A stretch of 16,988 nt of DNA from JAXGYX01 sp964487355 (GTDB lineage: Bacteria > Bacillota > Clostridia > Saccharofermentanales > Fastidiosipilaceae): the NCBI GenBank assembly GCA_964487355.1, contig CAZAPS010000033.1, positions 1 to 16,988 of the forward strand, written 5' to 3'. The position numbers and the translations under genes were made by a program. The notes beneath the pieces were generated by a model, which did no database searches, was not told the DNA's origin, and worked only from the letters and a program-made list of their open reading frames with translations. Every line of letters begins with the position of its first letter. Position 1 is the stretch's first letter. Positions 14,514-16,988 of the stretch are shown piece after piece.

Positions 14514-14867
14514 TCATTCGTCTTTCTCTTTATCTTCAAGCTCTTTGATTTCACGGTTCAGAAAATAAGAAAGCACCGTGCGGATGGCGACGATCGCCGC
14601 CAACCGCAGCAGATCGTCCAGAGTGGGGCGCACGATCGTCTCGATGATGTCCGCGACGATCAGGATCTCCAAACCGAGCAAAACAAATCCGGCCAGTTGG
14701 ATTTTCGCCTGACGAAATTGAGTCCTCCGCTCTGACTTCGAAATCTTTGAAAATGGAATCACAATTAAATCTCGGGCACATAAAGCCACACCGACGCACA
14801 ACACCAAAATAGAGAAAATATTGATAATTTCTTTGATCACTTCCACAATCAGAATGAAACGTTCCAC
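14514..14867 (-). CDS. DUF1622 family membrane protein
   Basis: This is a 117-residue protein of DUF1622, unknown function, with three hydrophobic helices. The most diagnostic stretch is LGLEILIVADIIETIV, followed by a DLLRLAAIVAIRTVLSYFLNREI helix and a highly charged C-terminus (KELEDKEKDE). The start was placed at the GTG at 14867, because a perfect AAGGAGG (14874-14880) precedes it by six bases. The ATG at 14894 would put that ribosome binding site inside the coding region. The stop codon overlaps the longer possible corA start. Sharing an operon with a cation channel suggests a membrane stress or ion-handling role, but this is inference. Confidence 0.85.
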   Translation of the reverse strand: MERFILIVEVIKEIINIFSILVLCVGVALCARDLIVIPFSKISKSERRTQFRQAKIQLAGFVLLGLEILIVADIIETIVRPTLDDLLRLAAIVAIRTVLSYFLNREIKELEDKEKDE

Positions 14868-14873
14868 ATCAAT

Positions 14874-14880
14874 CCTCCTT
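14874..14880 (-). promoter_or_regulatory. Ribosome binding site that fixes the DUF1622 start
   Basis: AAGGAGG on the minus strand lies six bases before a GTG at 14867. It is the strongest initiation signal in this part of the window and argues for the GTG over the upstream ATG at 14894. Confidence 0.85.
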
Positions 14881-14918
14881 GACCCATTTTTCATAAAATC
14901 CGGCTGTATCTGAATGAT

Positions 14919-15662
14919 TCAATTATCCAATCGGTCCAGTTCTTCCGCCGTGCATCCGCGAATCACCCGGGGGGCCATTTCAAACGGGAAAGGCGCGTTT
15001 TCTTTTGTAAAAAAATCGATGTCAACCACCCGCGCGACCGCCTCACCACTCCCGGCGACTGGAACCAGCACATAGTCACCAACCTCGATCGTCTCATCTT
15101 GCGCGCGAAAATAGCCGAAGGTATCATCCGATCGCAGACGTGTAGCGCAGAAAACATACTCCCCATTTCGTCTGCGCGCCCTACAGTACACCTCTGAGTT
15201 GAGGATTTCTCCCGGCTCATAGAAGTCCATGAACGAAGAAATCAATCGCATGAATGCCGGCCATCTCTCCGGCAGATCGCGTCGATCATAGATACCTTTC
15301 GCCACACGACTCGGAGCATGAGCGAAATCCACTGTGATCACAAAATAATTCGTTTCACTCATGTCGGTTGGCAGATCAGGTGACACAGTATCCAGGGAGT
15401 CAACGAGCGAGCTTAGGTCCGGATAATCCAACAAGCTTGACACACCGTCTTCAACATAAAAATCGCAAGTTATGACACAGCCTTGACCGTATCGCCGCAG
15501 ATGATTGATTCGTTGAGTCCCGCGGTCGATGAACAGACGCTCAAAGTAATTCCAATTCAACGCGGGGAGCTCATCAGTATCCACCTTAGGCTGATTAATG
15601 GTCACAGCTTTATGATAATCAATCGTGACACGTTCGATTCGCTCTGTTCGCCCATTCCCCAT
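14919..15662 (-). CDS. Uncharacterised protein, 247 aa, first gene of the DUF1622-corA-pcm run
   Basis: I do not recognise a named family for the whole protein. It is soluble, acidic and without signal peptide or membrane segment. The N-terminal 60 residues (NWNYFERLFIDRGTQRINHLRRYGQGCVITCDF) are followed by a mixed alpha/beta middle. The C-terminal part has a compact beta-rich module, EVYCRARRRNGEYVFCATRL (about 157-176), then IEVGDYVLVPV (about 192-202) and VVDIDFFTKENAPFPFE (about 212-228). That last pattern recurs, as I recall, in other uncharacterised Bacillota proteins as a small SH3-like or PriA-N-like barrel; this is an impression, not a match. The ATG has GGAGG six bases upstream, and a good promoter lies at 15694-15722. 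It stops 51 bases before DUF1622, so it probably heads the operon. Confidence 0.75.
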   Translation of the reverse strand: MGNGRTERIERVTIDYHKAVTINQPKVDTDELPALNWNYFERLFIDRGTQRINHLRRYGQGCVITCDFYVEDGVSSLLDYPDLSSLVDSLDTVSPDLPTDMSETNYFVITVDFAHAPSRVAKGIYDRRDLPERWPAFMRLISSFMDFYEPGEILNSEVYCRARRRNGEYVFCATRLRSDDTFGYFRAQDETIEVGDYVLVPVAGSGEAVARVVDIDFFTKENAPFPFEMAPRVIRGCTAEELDRLDN

Positions 15663-15693
15663 ATCTTACCTCCACGCCGTCTGTTTAGTTGTC

Positions 15694-15722
15694 ATTATTC
15701 CAAACGCCGGCATCGCTTTCAA
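15694..15722 (-). promoter_or_regulatory. Sigma-A-type promoter of the 247-aa gene / DUF1622 / corA / pcm run
   Basis: On the minus strand TTGAAA (15722-15717) and AATAAT (15699-15694) are separated by exactly 17 bases, each box matching five of six consensus positions. A transcript would begin near 15687, giving a leader of about 25 bases that contains the GGAGG before the ATG at 15662. Confidence 0.62.
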
Positions 15723-15751
15723 GATCGTGAGAACGGAATTCAGTGTCGATA

Positions 15752-15809
15752 GGTTCGGTGTTTCTTTTAAAACAAAAACACATGGATCCCGGCTCGTTGA
15801 TACCGAACC
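15752..15809. repeat. 8-bp inverted repeat in the 15663-15905 gap
   Basis: GGTTCGGT (15752-15759) and ACCGAACC (15802-15809) are complementary with a 42-base loop. The rest of this 243-base gene-free stretch holds the promoter at 15694-15722 and nothing else I can name. Downstream of the IolE-like stop there is a short run of T on the minus strand but no convincing stem. Confidence 0.3.
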
Positions 15810-15905
15810 GAAATCCACGCGTTCATTTTACTTTGATCGATTTTTTCGTATCTTGACCGTCCATTCACGGACATGCCAACGTGATTTCATCGTCTGCTTT
15901 GTCTG

Positions 15906-16790
15906 TTAAAAACCGACCGAGCTTAAAAACTCACGGGTGCGGGTGGCGATCTCCAACGGCAGATCAAACGACTTCACCGGGAACAAATCTTGCTCAACAA
16001 CAACCCAGCCCTGATAGCCGGCCTCGTCCAAAGCCGCTCGGAACTTCGCGAAATCAATGCTTCCTTTACCCGGCTCGACCATGATGTCCTCGGTTACCGC
16101 CTTGGCGAAAGACCAGTTGCTGGCATCCATCTTCGCCTTGACATCCATATCACAGTCCTTGATATGAATATAAGGAATACGGTCGGCATGTTTTTTGTAA
16201 AAACTGATCGGCTCGCCACCACCGTACACGTGATGCCCGGTGTCAAAACAAAGCTGAACCTTCTCATTGGTATCGTTCAGCAGTCGCTCAATCTGCTCTT
16301 CGGTCTGAACGTGGCAATCGACATGTGGATGGAAGCAGGCGACATATCCTTTGGTTGTTACATAATCCGACACACGTTGGACATTCTCGACATACCGTCG
16401 CCAATCCGCGTCACTCAAATCAACTTCCATCACATATTCACCGGTTTCAAGGTCGGTGTACATCGCGGGTAACAGAACAATATATTTGGCTGAGGAAAAA
16501 TGGGCAAGCAAGTCCGCGATCTCATCCACCGTCCGCATCACGGCCTCAACCGAACGGTCATCCAAAAAGTCACCGCCACAAGTGCCTGCGACCAGCTCGA
16601 GTTTGTTTTCTCCCAATGCCGCTTTCAGCTCTTCGGATTTGGTGGGAAAATAGCCCCAGGGGCCCAGTTCAACTCCGGCATACCCGGATTGCCGCATTTC
16701 ACTCATGCAGCGCTGCCAGGGTGGTTGTTTGTCATGATCCGGAAACCATACGCCCCAGGAATCAGGAGCGGTGCCAACTTGAATCGTCAT
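15906..16790 (-). CDS. Sugar phosphate isomerase/epimerase family TIM-barrel protein (IolE-like)
   Basis: This is a 294-residue xylose isomerase-like TIM barrel. The opening VGTAPDSWGVWFPD is typical of the branch related to IolE (2-keto-myo-inositol dehydratase) and its relatives in inositol and sugar catabolic clusters. Presumed metal-site residues lie at strand ends: CFHPHVD, LCFDTGHH, YIHIKDCD and WVVVEQD, that is His/Asp/Glu at the positions the fold uses for one divalent ion. The likely reaction is dehydration or isomerisation of a keto-inositol or keto-sugar. The start ATG has AAAGGAGG seven bases upstream. A Gfo/Idh/MocA dehydrogenase ends only 15 bases upstream on the same strand, which is the usual pair: oxidise a sugar or polyol, then rearrange or dehydrate it. 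The exact substrate is open. Confidence 0.88.
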   Translation of the reverse strand: MTIQVGTAPDSWGVWFPDHDKQPPWQRCMSEMRQSGYAGVELGPWGYFPTKSEELKAALGENKLELVAGTCGGDFLDDRSVEAVMRTVDEIADLLAHFSSAKYIVLLPAMYTDLETGEYVMEVDLSDADWRRYVENVQRVSDYVTTKGYVACFHPHVDCHVQTEEQIERLLNDTNEKVQLCFDTGHHVYGGGEPISFYKKHADRIPYIHIKDCDMDVKAKMDASNWSFAKAVTEDIMVEPGKGSIDFAKFRAALDEAGYQGWVVVEQDLFPVKSFDLPLEIATRTREFLSSVGF

Positions 16791-16805
16791 TTGTGACCTC
16801 CTTTA

Positions 16806-16988
16806 TTATTCAATTGAAATCCAAGACTTTGTGCGTGCAGACTCAAGAATCGCGCCGACAGTGCGGTCGATCCGATATCCAAAATCAAATGTGCAAGTGT
16901 AAGGGGTGCCTTGTGTGATCGCCTTGAACAGTTCATGCACTTCCAATACTTTCATGTCATTGTAGGCGATGGCGATTCCACCGGCAGG
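16806..16988 (-). CDS. Gfo/Idh/MocA family oxidoreductase, C-terminal fragment (runs off the window)
   Basis: The last 60 residues of a gene that enters from the right edge are visible, ending at TAA 16806-16808 with a second TAA directly after it. The fragment AGGIAIAYNDMKVLEVHELF, then TFDFGYRIDRTVGAILES and ARTKSWISIE, is the usual end of Gfo/Idh/MocA NAD(P)-dependent dehydrogenases: the FxxGxxxxxxxxAIxESARTxxWV pattern. The catalytic and nucleotide-binding parts lie outside the window. It precedes the IolE-like gene by 15 bases and is surely co-transcribed with it. Inositol 2-dehydrogenase is one possibility, but other sugar dehydrogenases fit equally well. Confidence 0.8.
   Translation of the reverse strand, partial: PAGGIAIAYNDMKVLEVHELFKAITQGTPYTCTFDFGYRIDRTVGAILESARTKSWISIE

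Noticed and set aside
15625..16084. Plus-strand frames across the 15663-15905 gap
   Set aside because: No initiation signals, no recognisable domains, and they run into the antisense of flanking genes.
1..16988. CRISPR array, tRNA, rRNA, insertion sequence, phage or toxin-antitoxin genes
   Set aside because: Looked for on both strands; no repeated spacers, cloverleaf sequences, transposase or integrase motifs seen.

Overview
The window reads as a compact bacterial chromosome segment of roughly balanced base composition. It has strong AGGAGG-type ribosome binding sites, short gaps and many genes typical of anaerobic or fermentative Gram-positive bacteria: a DUF2974 alpha/beta hydrolase, a small zincin-like HExxH protein, DUF503, DUF1622, AzlCD and CbiK. 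I read it as probably Bacillota (clostridial or a relative). This is inference from family content only; there is no rRNA or other marker. I see no tRNA, rRNA, CRISPR array, insertion sequence, phage gene or attachment site.

Layout. Positions 1-4588: a left-truncated CPBP-type membrane protein (+) faces a DUF2974 lipase-fold protein (-). Next come a small HExxH metallopeptidase-like gene (+) and, convergent with it, a carnitine/choline O-acyltransferase of the family best known from eukaryotes (-). Positions 4815-8263 (+): anaerobic cobaltochelatase cbiK, the branched-chain amino acid exporter pair azlC-azlD, and a uracil permease (uraA type). Positions 8351-8653 (-): a DUF503 gene whose last codons form one arm of a terminator hairpin shared with uraA.

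Positions 8811-12942 (+) are the most interesting part. A Na/Pi cotransporter with a fused PhoU domain is followed by a duplicated DUF1538 membrane protein. The latter overlaps by 8 bases with a gene for a tandem P-II-like signalling protein, and a clean intrinsic terminator closes the unit. By analogy with AmtB-GlnK and SbtA-SbtB, the DUF1538/P-II pair looks like an uncharacterised transporter with its own P-II regulator.

Positions 12941-15722 (-) look like an operon read from a good sigma-A-type promoter: an unrecognised 247-residue protein, a DUF1622 membrane protein, a CorA-type cation transporter and protein-L-isoaspartate methyltransferase. Positions 15906-16988 (-): an IolE-like TIM-barrel isomerase/dehydratase preceded by the C-terminus of a Gfo/Idh/MocA dehydrogenase, the end of a probable sugar or inositol catabolic cluster that continues beyond the window.

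Several starts were moved from the longest reading frame to the codon with a proper ribosome binding site: the acyltransferase, cbiK, uraA, pcm, corA and DUF1622. The DUF503 start was placed by family alignment. No stretch over 300 bases is gene-free; the longest gaps are 4589-4814 and 15663-15905.
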